DNA of 64,000 nt from Kuafuiihalomonas sp039024635 (GTDB taxonomy: Bacteria; Myxococcota; Kuafuiibacteriia; Kuafuiibacteriales; Kuafuiibacteriaceae): NCBI GenBank assembly GCA_039024635.1, contig JBCCQA010000004.1:124001-188000 (forward strand), given 5' to 3'. Made by a program: the position numbers and the translations under genes. The notes under the pieces are model-generated. The model ran no database searches. It was not told the origin of the DNA and saw only the letters and a program-made list of their open reading frames with translations. Positions 25,516-34,752 of this stretch are shown in pieces; within the stretch, counting starts at the first letter, position 1, and each line of letters begins with the position of its first letter.

Positions 25516-26427
25516 CTAGGACCGGAGCTGCAGGGCGCCTGGCAAGAGCTCGAACTCGGCATCGAGCCGACCCGGCAGCTCGCCGTCGGTTTCCAAGCGC
25601 ACGTCGGCGCCGGACTCCACTTCGACGCGGACCCGACGCCCATCGGCCGTCTTCACCGTTCTCCAAGCATCCATCGCCCCCGAGTACACCTGGTCGACGC
25701 GAAGGAGCTCACGAGCGCCGGCCTTGGTCTGGAGGACGACTCTGAACAGCCCGTCGTCCACCGCTGCGCCCCGAGCGAAGTGCATGCCCCCGCCGAAGTG
25801 GGACCCGTTGGCCACCGCGCCGGTCACGATCTCGCCGTCGTGAAGAACTTCATCATCCACCCAGACCTTCAAACGGGGCGGTCGCCAGGCCAGCAGGGCT
25901 CCACCGAGAGCCAGCCCGAACGACGCTGCGCCGAAGCGCTTGCCGCCCGAGTCGACCCGACGGACCACTTCGGCCGACATGCCGAAGCTGGCGATGTTGA
26001 GGAACAGACGCGTCTGAGGCTGACCCTCCAGGTCCACAAACTGGACCCGACCGACATCGATCCTGCGGATGGATCCTGCGCCCACGTGGCTCACCGCCCC
26101 CGGCAAGCGACCCGACAGCTGAAGATGACGGGCGAAGTCTCCTCCCGTGCCGAAACGAACTGGAGTCAAGACCACCGGTGCCAGGCTGTCTCCTCGATCC
26201 AGGCCGTTCAGCGCCTCGTTCAAGGTGCCATCACCACCGACCACAACCAGCTCTTCGTAACCCGTTTCGACGGCTTCGGCAGCCAGCCGCGTCCCATCTC
26301 CCGGCCCCAGGGTGAAGTCGTGCTGCCAGTCGTCCAGACGATCCGAAAGCGCCCGACGAAGTTCGGGCCAAAGGCGACCTGTCCGACCGGCCCCGCTCAT
26401 GGGATTGACGAGGACGAAGGTCTTCAT
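25516..26427 (-). CDS. Diacylglycerol/lipid kinase (DagK/YegS family)
   Basis: Soluble ATP-dependent lipid kinase of the DAGK_cat family, 303 aa. It has FVLVNPMSGAGR at the N-terminus and the nucleotide-binding GGDGTLNE at residues 64-71, then a beta-sandwich C-terminal domain with DDGLFRVVL, typical of the family. The substrate could be diacylglycerol or another lipid alcohol. Its start overlaps the stop of the Fe-S protein gene by 4 nt, so it belongs to the same transcription unit as the FAD and Fe-S proteins; this hints at lipid metabolism for the group. Confidence 0.88.
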   Translation of the reverse strand: MKTFVLVNPMSGAGRTGRLWPELRRALSDRLDDWQHDFTLGPGDGTRLAAEAVETGYEELVVVGGDGTLNEALNGLDRGDSLAPVVLTPVRFGTGGDFARHLQLSGRLPGAVSHVGAGSIRRIDVGRVQFVDLEGQPQTRLFLNIASFGMSAEVVRRVDSGGKRFGAASFGLALGGALLAWRPPRLKVWVDDEVLHDGEIVTGAVANGSHFGGGMHFARGAAVDDGLFRVVLQTKAGARELLRVDQVYSGAMDAWRTVKTADGRRVRVEVESGADVRLETDGELPGRLDAEFELLPGALQLRS

Positions 26428-27497
26428 GCCCGAACCCAGGCCCTGAGCGGGTCATCGAAGCTTAGGTCGGGCCGAATTCGGGAAAGATGGGCGCGACAAC
26501 GAGGACTAGAGACCATGAGGATCTCTCCGTCCTCGGGAGCGATGGCCTCCAGCCAGCGTTCCCCCATGCGGCGAGCCAGTTCTGGGGCCACCTCGGGCAA
26601 CAAACCCGCCGCACCACAGCAGTCCCCCGCTGCAACGCGGTGCTTCTGACCCGAGAGTCTTCCCACCCAACGGGGGCCCACCGAGCCCCTCTGTCTACAG
26701 GTCTCGGCCGCGACGACATTCTCCGGCCGGGAAGTCCGAGCCACCTCGGCCTGCTCCGGCGACAAGAGCTTGGCCGCGAACTCCAAGCCCGAGCTGATCT
26801 CGACGTCCCATTCCACACCAAGCTCGGGAAAGCGCTCTCGAACGAATCCTGCGCAGTGGGGATCGTGGAATACAACGTGCTGCGCCCCCCGGGCCTGCTG
26901 TTTGAAGGCCTCGGCGTGAGCTCGAGCCGCCTCCAGCTCCCCTGCCCACCACAGAGGCTGCCCACAGCAGGCACTGGAGGCCGGTGTGACAACGACCTCC
27001 CGCCCGAACAAGGAGATGCAGCGGATGAAGTCCGTGGCGAGCTCGGGTTCCTGATCGAGCACGAAGCAGCCCGGCACGTACACGACGTCTCCGACCCGGT
27101 CTGTACTCCGGCGAGCTGACTGGGCCGCCGCCTCCATCGCCGTTTGAAGCGAGCTCCCTTGAGGATTGCCGGCGATGGCAAAGCACTCCGCCACCTCTCG
27201 ACTCGGCTCTGGTGGAGAGGCTCGACGACCAACCCGAGCCCGGCTCTGCATGAGAAGACTCGGGACGTCCACTCGGGTCGGACAGGCTTGGGCGCAGGCG
27301 CCACAGTCCGTGCAGTGCCATGGGAGGTCGCGAGCCATCTCTGCCGTCATCTCTCCCCTCCGCACAGCCCGGGCCAACACCACCAAGCTTCGTGGCGCGA
27401 CCGACTCGCGGCGTTCGCTCTCGGCGACGGGACAGGTCGAACGACAGAAACCTGGACAGGCAAAGCAGGTATCGTGGCCGCTCTCTTCGTCCCTCAC
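26424..27497 (-). CDS. (Fe-S)-binding CCG-domain protein, GlcF type
   Basis: A 357-aa protein resembling GlcF/LutA/HdrD-type electron-transfer subunits. Two ferredoxin-like clusters are visible at the N-terminus, CFACPGFCRSTCP and CTDCGACAQACP, followed by two CCG domains (ACCGQPLWWAGE and DCCGAAGLLPE). Such subunits partner with FAD_binding_4 oxidases such as glycolate or lactate oxidase, and the FAD gene lies 67 nt upstream. The GTG at 27497 is chosen for its strong Shine-Dalgarno GAGGAGGAGG; the open frame upstream overlaps the FAD gene. A membrane anchor is absent. Confidence 0.85.
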   Translation of the reverse strand: MRDEESGHDTCFACPGFCRSTCPVAESERRESVAPRSLVVLARAVRRGEMTAEMARDLPWHCTDCGACAQACPTRVDVPSLLMQSRARVGRRASPPEPSREVAECFAIAGNPQGSSLQTAMEAAAQSARRSTDRVGDVVYVPGCFVLDQEPELATDFIRCISLFGREVVVTPASSACCGQPLWWAGELEAARAHAEAFKQQARGAQHVVFHDPHCAGFVRERFPELGVEWDVEISSGLEFAAKLLSPEQAEVARTSRPENVVAAETCRQRGSVGPRWVGRLSGQKHRVAAGDCCGAAGLLPEVAPELARRMGERWLEAIAPEDGEILMVSSPRCRAHLSRIRPDLSFDDPLRAWVRA

Positions 27498-27564
27498 CAA
27501 GCCCTCCTCCTCGTCGTTAGCACCGGCTGCCCGGCCGACAAAGCACGAGGGTTCGCGCGTTTCA

Positions 27565-30360
27565 TCAGGCGCCCCGGTCTCGTAGGATGGCCGTGGGATC
27601 CAAGTTCGAGCACATTCGTTCGAGCACGTCGTCGAAGGGCCCACCACTTCGCTCTTCGCTCTGCTCCAAGGTCGCAAAGCTCTCCTCATCGAGCGGCGAC
27701 CGGCTTCGAAGACCGGCGACGATCCGCCCTCCTCGGGCCATGCCCGCTTGAACCAAGCCCCCTCGACTCTCGGGCGCCCCCAGCCGAGCCACCAGGGTCA
27801 GACCATCTGCGGTCAGGAAGTCTGCCCACACCTCTCGGGCGCCCGCCGCTTCGAGGTCCGACCAGGTGGCTTCGACCTCGGACCACTTCTGAGCGACCTC
27901 CACCACCGCATCGAAGCGGCCCCCGAAGGGCGAGATCTCCTCATCGCTCGTCTCGCCTACGCCAGACACGGCGCTGGAGCACACGGCTTCCGCCGCTCGA
28001 AGCAGCTCAGCCGAGGAGCTGCTGAGGGAGAGTGCCAGTCGGTGACCCTCGCCGTTGCTCAGGATCCGCCCTGCCGCCGGTCGCACTCCCCGCTGCAGCA
28101 TCCGTTGGGCGCTGGAAATGGCCAAAGCTCGCTCCGGAAATCCGAAGCGAACGTCGACGTGATGCTCGGAACGGACCGCGACCCGCAGGCTCAACTTCGT
28201 CAAGACGCCGAGCCGGCCGTGTCCGCCAATGAAGAGTCGGTCCCAGCGCGGGCCGCCTTGACCCGGCCTCCATTCGATCGCGGTGCCGTCGGGAAGAAGA
28301 GCCCGGAAGCCTGCGCACATGTCGGACAACTCACCCAAGGCCGTACTCCGGCGGATCAAGAGGTTCCGAGACACGCCGGCCCCGACCGAACGGGCCTCGG
28401 CCCGGGGATGAACGGCGCCTAGAGTCAGGCCGTGCCCCCACAAGACCCTCTCTAGTCGTTTCACGACTACCCCCGCTTCGACTTCGACTAGGAGATTCAG
28501 CTCCGAGATTCGGCGAACCCCGTCGAGCCTACCCAGGTCGAGCTGGACCGCGCCCACCGGCGGCCGAAAGCCCGTTTGATCCGAGGCAACCGGTGTTCCC
28601 CCAGGTCCTGCGACGCGCAAGAGGGCGGCGAGTGCGTTCTCGTCCGGGGGCTGGGCCCGGGCCGAGCTGTCTTGCGCCCGCTGAATGTTCTGATGACCAA
28701 GCACGGGGGAAAGGGTGGGCGGCAGAGAACGTCGGTTCTGGAGCTTGAGCTCCGCAGCTTCGGATCGAGCGCCGGGCACCAGTCGGTCCGGATTGAGGAT
28801 CCCTCGAGGGTCGAAGGCCCGCTTGGCCGCACCCAGGAGCGCTCGACCCCCTTCCCCCAACTCACGACGAAAGCCAGCGCTTCGGGCCGCGCCGATCCCG
28901 CGGAAGTGACTCGAACTTCCGCCGCCTTCCAGGCAGCTCGCGGTCGCTGAGCGGACAGCTCGGGCATGACGAGCCCGGGCCGCCGATGGGCGATGGGGGT
29001 CCTGGGCCAAGGCCCCAAAGGTGAAGTCGAGCCCACAGCCGTCCGGCCCACCTCGAGAGAAGCGACCCATGACCCAGGTGTCGCGAGCCAGCTCTCGGCG
29101 AAGGTTGCGATAAAGAGGCAGCACTCGATCCCAGGACGACCAGGTGTCAAAGTCGTCCACGAAGAGCCCGCTGCGCTGCCACCGACCCCGTGCGTGGCTG
29201 AAGTGGGCACCGCTGCGCTCCCACCGCTCAGCCAGATGGCGTGGCTCTTCCACGCCGCCCTCACGACGGCAGAGCGCCTCCGCCGCCCGGACCCGAGCTT
29301 CGACGTCAGCGGTTGCGCCTTCGAAACGCAGAATGAGCAAGCAGGCATCCGGGACGACTCTCAGCCGACCGATGCGAGGAGTGGACAGGGCCTGCCGCAG
29401 CACCCGGCGAAGGATGCCGCGGCCCAGAGAGCCATCCCCTTCCAGTCGGCCCATCAAGGGCTCGACCACAGCCTCTAGTCCTTCTTGGCCCCGTTCCAAG
29501 TAGGCTCGGAGGAGCCAGGTGTGAAGACCGTCGAAGAGGTCGAAGGCCGTGGGCCGAAGGTTCTCTCGGAAGAGCCGTCGCACGGTATCGAGGGCCGGTG
29601 CCAAGGACTCGAAGCGGAAGGCCCGCCCTCGACGGGCCTCGGGCCGAGGGCGGAGCCGGAATTCAGCCGCCGTAATCACGGCCAAGGCCCCCTCTGACCC
29701 CAACAGCAGGCTGTTGAAGTCGGGCCCGTCCAAAGGTCGAGACCCCCGTCGCTGACGACGGATACGGCCCGGCGTCACGCTCTCCAGACCGTGGACCAAA
29801 GACTCCATGCCCCCGTAGCCGGGGCTCGAGCCCCCGAGGCAGCGGGTGGCGACCCAGCCCCCGACCGTAGAGAAGGCGTTGGAGGCCGGCCGATGACCCA
29901 ATGTGAGGCCACGCTCGGCCACATGGGCCTCGAGGCGGGCACCGAGGCAGCCCGCTTCCACCTCCACCCTGAGATTCTCCGGTTCCAGTCTTCGAATGGC
30001 GTCGAGGCGCTTCAAGTCGAGAGCGATGCCCCCTTCTTGTCGCACCCCGCCACTCTGGCCCGACAAGGCCCCGACCGGGACCACCGAGAGCGCCTGGCTC
30101 TCGGCGAATCGAAGCACCCGGCTAAGGTCCTCGACGGATTCGGGCCACACGACCACGTCCGGCGCCGCCTCCAGTCGCCCCTCCGCCGCCGCCATTTGGG
30201 CGTGAACCCAGGCATCGCGGGCGTAGGCGGCACGGTCGACCTCCATACTCGACACCGAGCCCGACCCCACGATCCGGGCCAAATCGACCACCAAGGCAGG
30301 GGCCGCGGGGGGACGTGGCAACAGCCCCATGACGGCGTGCATAATCCAGGGGGGCATCGA
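27565..30360 (-). CDS. Fused double FAD-binding oxidase, AGPS-like plus GlcE-like
   Basis: About 931 aa carrying two FAD_binding_4 modules in one chain. Module 1 (to about residue 560) resembles alkylglycerone-phosphate synthase: PDVVVWPESVEDLSRVLRF, NAFSTVGGWVATR, LLLGSEGALAVITAAEFRL, and ends in FDPRGILNPDRLVPG. The AGPS active-site loop SHHHGxG reads SHFRGIG. Module 2 is shorter and looser (LNLLVEVEAGVVVKRLERV, LFIGGHGRLGVLTKLSLRV, closing LDPTAIL), recalling GlcE. Possible starts lie at 30360, 30342 and 30330; none has a good Shine-Dalgarno. Followed by the Fe-S and lipid kinase genes. The enzyme is likely an FAD oxidoreductase; the substrate is unknown. Confidence 0.8.
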   Translation of the reverse strand, partial: SMPPWIMHAVMGLLPRPPAAPALVVDLARIVGSGSVSSMEVDRAAYARDAWVHAQMAAAEGRLEAAPDVVVWPESVEDLSRVLRFAESQALSVVPVGALSGQSGGVRQEGGIALDLKRLDAIRRLEPENLRVEVEAGCLGARLEAHVAERGLTLGHRPASNAFSTVGGWVATRCLGGSSPGYGGMESLVHGLESVTPGRIRRQRRGSRPLDGPDFNSLLLGSEGALAVITAAEFRLRPRPEARRGRAFRFESLAPALDTVRRLFRENLRPTAFDLFDGLHTWLLRAYLERGQEGLEAVVEPLMGRLEGDGSLGRGILRRVLRQALSTPRIGRLRVVPDACLLILRFEGATADVEARVRAAEALCRREGGVEEPRHLAERWERSGAHFSHARGRWQRSGLFVDDFDTWSSWDRVLPLYRNLRRELARDTWVMGRFSRGGPDGCGLDFTFGALAQDPHRPSAARARHARAVRSATASCLEGGGSSSHFRGIGAARSAGFRRELGEGGRALLGAAKRAFDPRGILNPDRLVPGARSEAAELKLQNRRSLPPTLSPVLGHQNIQRAQDSSARAQPPDENALAALLRVAGPGGTPVASDQTGFRPPVGAVQLDLGRLDGVRRISELNLLVEVEAGVVVKRLERVLWGHGLTLGAVHPRAEARSVGAGVSRNLLIRRSTALGELSDMCAGFRALLPDGTAIEWRPGQGGPRWDRLFIGGHGRLGVLTKLSLRVAVRSEHHVDVRFGFPERALAISSAQRMLQRGVRPAAGRILSNGEGHRLALSLSSSSAELLRAAEAVCSSAVSGVGETSDEEISPFGGRFDAVVEVAQKWSEVEATWSDLEAAGAREVWADFLTADGLTLVARLGAPESRGGLVQAGMARGGRIVAGLRSRSPLDEESFATLEQSEERSGGPFDDVLERMCSNLDPTAILRDRGA

Positions 30361-30381
30361 ATCCAACGATGGCCGGAGCAG

Positions 30382-31524
30382 ATGGGTTTGGAGCTTGGAC
30401 TTCGATACAGGAACGCGGCCAGCCTGCGCGTGGCCTGGCGGGACGGCCTTCAGCACGGAGGCTGCGTCCTTCCAGAGCAGGTCGAGGACCTTGAGGAGAA
30501 CGTCCTGCTGCGGCTGACCCTCCGAGTCGGCGACGCCCGCTTCGGGCTGGAGGCCCGGAGCGGCCAGCCGGTCCCGGGGGCCGGCCGAATGTTGGTCTTC
30601 GAGTCTGCCGACCGCCTCGCCGAGCTCGGAGCCTGGATCGAGACGCTCCAGGGATCCTCGAGCGACCCTGTCTCTCCACCCGACATGGATGGCGGACCCT
30701 CTGAGCCCGCCACCCGCCCCCAGGACGGCTCGGATTGGAAGGCAGAGCCTGGGAGCATTGTCCCGATATACGTCTTGAAGTTCGAGACCATCCGGGGCTT
30801 CGAAGCCCAAGCCAGCGCTTGGCAGAACGAAGGACAGGTCGAGATCGCCTACGAGGAGGCCGAGGCCACAGCGGGTCAACCGGCCCGGCTCCGGCTGACG
30901 CTACCGGGCCACAACATCTTCGAGATCCCGGCCTGGATCGAGGCGCTTCAACCCAGCCTTCGCCTTCGAGTACCGGTGAACCATGCCGAGTTCCGCAAGG
31001 CCCTCCTCCACCCACAGTCGGCGATGGGTCGTACCCGTCGGGAGCGGGAGGCGCCCGAGGACGAGCAAGAGACGCCTCATCTGCTTCGGCTCAGCGAAGA
31101 GAATGCCGAACCGGAAGACGAGCTTCCGCTACGACAGCGGATTCGAAGAATGGGGGTGGAAGACAAGATAAACCTCGCCCTCTCGGGGGACCGGGAGGCT
31201 CGGCTGGCCCTCGCCACCGACACCAACCGAGCAATCCACCACTATTTGCTCAAGAATCAGAGGATCACGGTGGACGAAATCGCCTTCATGGCCCGCCAAC
31301 CCAGCCTGAACCCCGACGTGCTGCTGAAGATTGCCGAGAACACCCAGTACGTTCAAAACCAGCAGGTGGTGAAGGGCCTGGTGCTAAACGCCAAGACGCC
31401 CGTCTCCACCGCCATCCGTCTCTTGGACCGCCTGCCCAAGGGCGAGCTCATGGCGCTCTCTCGACGAAGCAACATGAGAAAGCAGCTGGTCATGGCGGCC
31501 AAGAAGAAGCTGGGCGGGGCCTAG
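30382..31524 (+). CDS. PilZ-like tandem domain protein with C-terminal helical repeats
   Basis: A 380-aa protein. Two similar beta-rich units stand at the N-terminus: residues 1-95 (LRYRNAASLRVAWRDGLQHGG ... LAELGAWIETLQ) and about 130-220 (YVLKFETIRGFEAQASAW ... FEIPAWIEALQ). Both end in the same AxWIExLQ motif, so one unit was duplicated; they look like variant PilZ-type domains. After a charged linker comes a helical domain (about 255-380: DKINLALSGDREARLALATDTN, LLKNQRITVDEIAFMAR, VKGLVLNAKTPVSTAIRLLDRL) of a kind I know from other deltaproteobacterial proteins. Start ATG at 30382 with GGAG 3 nt upstream. No transmembrane segment. Role unknown. Confidence 0.78.
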   Translation: MGLELGLRYRNAASLRVAWRDGLQHGGCVLPEQVEDLEENVLLRLTLRVGDARFGLEARSGQPVPGAGRMLVFESADRLAELGAWIETLQGSSSDPVSPPDMDGGPSEPATRPQDGSDWKAEPGSIVPIYVLKFETIRGFEAQASAWQNEGQVEIAYEEAEATAGQPARLRLTLPGHNIFEIPAWIEALQPSLRLRVPVNHAEFRKALLHPQSAMGRTRREREAPEDEQETPHLLRLSEENAEPEDELPLRQRIRRMGVEDKINLALSGDREARLALATDTNRAIHHYLLKNQRITVDEIAFMARQPSLNPDVLLKIAENTQYVQNQQVVKGLVLNAKTPVSTAIRLLDRLPKGELMALSRRSNMRKQLVMAAKKKLGGA

Positions 31525-31534
31525 TCGCGGGACA

Positions 31535-33322
31535 CTAGCTTCCCTTGAGGGCAAGGTCGTTCAGCTGCTTTTCACTCACGGGCGTAGGCGCGCCCGACAT
31601 CAGATCCAGGCCCCGGCTGGTCTTCGGAAAGGGGATCACATCACGCAACGATCCGGCACCGGTCGCGATCATCGCGAGCCGATCGAGACCCGCTGCGATC
31701 CCAGCATGGGGGGGAGCGCCGTAGGCTAAAGCATCGAGAAGGAATCCGAACTTCTCCCGCTGTTCTTCGGGACCCATGGAGAGGGCGTCGAACACCTTGC
31801 TCTGAACTTCCGGGTCGTGGATTCGCACCGAGCCCCCCGCGACTTCGAAGCCGTTGAGCACCAAGTCATAGGCCCGTGCCCGGCAGGCGCCAGGATCCGT
31901 GGCGAGGCGGTCGACATCCTCACTTCGAGGGCTGGTGAAGGGATGGTGAGCGGCGACGAACTGTCCGGTGTCCTCGTCCTCTTCAAATAGCGGGAACTCC
32001 GTGACCCAAAGAGGCGCGAAGCGATCCTCTGGGATCAAGTCGAGTTTCCGACCCAGGAGCATGCGCAGCTGGTGCAGGACGACGTGAACCTTCCTGGCAG
32101 GACCGAACTGCATCAAGAGCAGGTCGCCCTCCGCGGCCCTTGCGGCCTTTGAGATCGCCCGCTGACAGGCCGGGTCGAGGCTCTTGGCAAAGGGGGACTG
32201 GGTCCAGCCGCCCTCGGCTCCGATCCTCGCCCGACCAAGCCCGGTAGCCCCCAAGTTCTTGGCTTCCTTTTCGAGTCCATCCACGTCCTTTCGGGACAGC
32301 TTGTGGTCCGCGGGGACGACCAAGAGCTTCACCATCCCGCCTTCAGCCATCGTCTTCTGGAACAATGGATGACCGCCTCCCTCGTGGGCCCGCACTTGGC
32401 CGCTGACGTCGACGTGCTCCAGCCCAAATCGTACATCGGGTTTATCGCTTCCGAAGCGGGCCATGGCCTCTTCGTAGCGCATCTGAGGAAAGGGGTCGGG
32501 AAGCTCCACCTGAAGGGCGCCAGCAAACATGTGGCGAACCACCCGCTCCATGACCGTCTTCACCTCGGCTTCGCGACCAAAGGAAAGCTCCACGTCGATC
32601 TGAGTGAACTCGGGCTGACGATCCTGACGAAAGTCCTCGTCTCGGAAGCAGCGGGTCACCTGAAAGTAGCGGTCGTAGCCGGCGATCATGAACAGCTGCT
32701 TGAAGAGCTGGGGGCTCTCGGCCAGCGCGTAGAAGGACCCTGGATTCAGGCGCGAAGGTACGAGAAAGTTTCGAGCGCCGCCTGGGGTGTACTTCACCAT
32801 GAAGGGCGTCTCCAGCTCGACGAAGCCCTGTGCATCGAGGCTCTCCCGGGCAAGCTGGGTGAGCCTGGAGCGAAGCATGAGGTTCCGCTGAAGGACGGGT
32901 CTTCTGAGGTCCAGGTAGCGGTGCGTCAGACGTTTGTCTTCAAAGGTGTCGACGTCGTCCTTCACCTCAAAGGGCGGGGTCTTCGCCTTGTTGAAGACTT
33001 CGATCTCTTCCGCGACCACCTCGACTTCGCCCGTCGCCAGCTCCGTATTCCGCTGATCGCCGCGGGAGCGTACCCGGCCCACGATGCCAACCACCCACTC
33101 GGGTCGAAGCTCGGCCGCCTTTCGGAGAATGGCCGGGTCGTCGGAGTGTTCGACCACCACCTGCGCGTAGCCCTCGCGGTCACGCAGATCCATGAACACG
33201 ACGCCGCCCTTGTCCCGATGGCTCTTCACCCAGCCCTTCAGGACGACGGTCTGATCGACGTGTTCAGCTCTGAGCGCGCCGCACATGTGTGTGCGAGCTC
33301 GGCGCTCCAGGAGGTCGGACAT
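31535..33322 (-). CDS. aspS: Aspartyl-tRNA synthetase
   Basis: Class II synthetase, 595 aa. It has the N-terminal OB-fold anticodon domain (TVVLKGWVKSHRDKGGVVFMDLRDREG), class II motif 2 FQVTRCFRDEDFRQDRQPEFTQID, a GAD insertion domain in the bacterial-type position (about 290-410), and motif 3 GIAAGLDRLAMI near the C-terminus. The domain architecture is the long bacterial type. The ATG at 33322 (MSDLLERRARTH) is preferred over 33343. It lies 32 nt downstream of the pseudouridine synthase gene in a scpB-rluB-aspS run. Confidence 0.95.
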   Translation of the reverse strand: MSDLLERRARTHMCGALRAEHVDQTVVLKGWVKSHRDKGGVVFMDLRDREGYAQVVVEHSDDPAILRKAAELRPEWVVGIVGRVRSRGDQRNTELATGEVEVVAEEIEVFNKAKTPPFEVKDDVDTFEDKRLTHRYLDLRRPVLQRNLMLRSRLTQLARESLDAQGFVELETPFMVKYTPGGARNFLVPSRLNPGSFYALAESPQLFKQLFMIAGYDRYFQVTRCFRDEDFRQDRQPEFTQIDVELSFGREAEVKTVMERVVRHMFAGALQVELPDPFPQMRYEEAMARFGSDKPDVRFGLEHVDVSGQVRAHEGGGHPLFQKTMAEGGMVKLLVVPADHKLSRKDVDGLEKEAKNLGATGLGRARIGAEGGWTQSPFAKSLDPACQRAISKAARAAEGDLLLMQFGPARKVHVVLHQLRMLLGRKLDLIPEDRFAPLWVTEFPLFEEDEDTGQFVAAHHPFTSPRSEDVDRLATDPGACRARAYDLVLNGFEVAGGSVRIHDPEVQSKVFDALSMGPEEQREKFGFLLDALAYGAPPHAGIAAGLDRLAMIATGAGSLRDVIPFPKTSRGLDLMSGAPTPVSEKQLNDLALKGS

Positions 33323-33354
33323 GAGGCCGCGGGTAGCCCGCACTCAACAGGTGG

Positions 33355-34749
33355 TCAACGCGAGCCGCGTCCGCCCGGGCGTCCGCCTCCTCGGGGTCGA
33401 CCCGAGCCCCGTCGCGGACCACCCCCGCGGGGGCGGGCGTCGAAGCCACCACGCCCCGGGGAACGATCGCCGGGAGCTCTCCGAGACGGCGGATCTCGCC
33501 GCTCGGACGGGTCTCGGCCTCGCTCGCCCTCTCTTCGATTCCAGGCCCGTCCCTCGGATGATCGTTTCTGGGCCTCGCCTCGGCCGTACTCCGTGCGACC
33601 CCTAGCCCGACCCTCGTGGGATGCGGCAGGCCGACGGTTCTCCGGCTGGGCCCTCGGCCGGTCTCGCCCTTCGGTCTGCTCCGGCTGTACTTCGACCGGG
33701 CGGGGACCGGCTCCTTTGGGCCCGACCTTCCGCCAAACTCGGGTGTCGGGGTAGCCGGAGGGTCGGCCGGACGGAACGCCATCCGGCAAGAGCCGGGGCC
33801 TGGGGTCCAGCTTCTTGGGTCCCACGCCGAGCAGCTCGTCTTCGACGGGCGGCCCGTCCGGAGGGCGGGCGCGCCCCTTGGTGAGCCGCTTCTTTCGGTC
33901 AGGTTTGTTTGGGCTGTCGCTCCGACGCCCGGCCCCAGGCTGACCGGGGAGCTTGCCCTTGCCCCGACGGGCCGTCCCCAAAGGCCGGGTCCCGACGACT
34001 TGAAAGCGAGGAGGCTGGCTCTTTCCCGGGAGTTTGGTCGTCCGGTACAGCGCGTCGACTTCGGACGGCGAAAGGTAGCGATACTGACCGGGCCTGAGGT
34101 CCTCCAAGGCAAGGGTCCCGAACTCAAGTCTGACGACCCGACGAGGCGTATGCCCGACGGCATCGACCATCCGGCGAACTAGATGGTTGCGTCCTTCGCT
34201 GACGACGATTTCCAACCAAGTCGTCCGGGGAGTCCTTTCCAAGACCTCCACCAAAGCCGGTCGCGTAGGACCATCTTCGAGTTCGACGCCCTCACGGAGT
34301 CGGTCCAACGTCTTTTCCGTCACGGCGCCTCCGACCTTCACTCGATAGCCCTTGGGCACATGGTAGGAAGGGTGGAGCAAGCGATGGACAAGCGTCCCAT
34401 CCGTGCTCAACAGGAGAAGGCCTTCCGTGTGGTAGTCCAGGCGCCCGACCGGCACGAAACGATAGGGCTCGTCGATCAGCTGAGCAACTGTCTCCCGGCC
34501 TCGAGGGTCGTCCAAGGTGGTGAGTACACCGTCAGGCTTGTGGAGCATGATCGTCGCCGGATGTTGGGGACGCCCCACGACTTCGCCATCGAGCTCCACC
34601 CTGTCCGTCTCCGGGTCGACCTTCACCCCCTGCTGGGTGACGACAACGCCGTTGACCGCGACCCGGCCCTCTTCGATAGCGGCCTCCGCCCTCCGACGAG
34701 ACATGACGCCGGCCCGCGACAAGTGGACTTGGAGTCTGAGCTCGGCCAT
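33355..34749 (-). CDS. rluB: 23S rRNA pseudouridine synthase with long disordered tail
   Basis: RsuA/RluB/RluE-family pseudouridine synthase, 464 aa. The S4 domain is at residues 1-60 and the catalytic Asp in GRLDYHTEGLLLLSTDG near 100-116; EGRNHLVRRMVDAVGH matches the RNA-contact motif. The catalytic part ends about residue 240; the remaining ~220 residues are Arg, Gly and Pro-rich, ending in RGG-type repeats (GGFDARPRGGGPRRGS), predicted disordered and RNA-binding. scpB lies 3 nt upstream, matching the widespread scpA-scpB-rluB order. RluB versus RsuA specificity is inferred from context. Confidence 0.9.
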   Translation of the reverse strand: MAELRLQVHLSRAGVMSRRRAEAAIEEGRVAVNGVVVTQQGVKVDPETDRVELDGEVVGRPQHPATIMLHKPDGVLTTLDDPRGRETVAQLIDEPYRFVPVGRLDYHTEGLLLLSTDGTLVHRLLHPSYHVPKGYRVKVGGAVTEKTLDRLREGVELEDGPTRPALVEVLERTPRTTWLEIVVSEGRNHLVRRMVDAVGHTPRRVVRLEFGTLALEDLRPGQYRYLSPSEVDALYRTTKLPGKSQPPRFQVVGTRPLGTARRGKGKLPGQPGAGRRSDSPNKPDRKKRLTKGRARPPDGPPVEDELLGVGPKKLDPRPRLLPDGVPSGRPSGYPDTRVWRKVGPKGAGPRPVEVQPEQTEGRDRPRAQPENRRPAASHEGRARGRTEYGRGEAQKRSSEGRAWNRREGERGRDPSERRDPPSRRAPGDRSPGRGGFDARPRGGGPRRGSGRPRGGGRPGGRGSR

Positions 34750-34752
34750 GCG

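Noticed and set aside
30361..30879. N-terminal extension of the double FAD oxidase frame
   Set aside because: It is antisense to the PilZ-like gene at 30382 and bears no FAD-domain motif.
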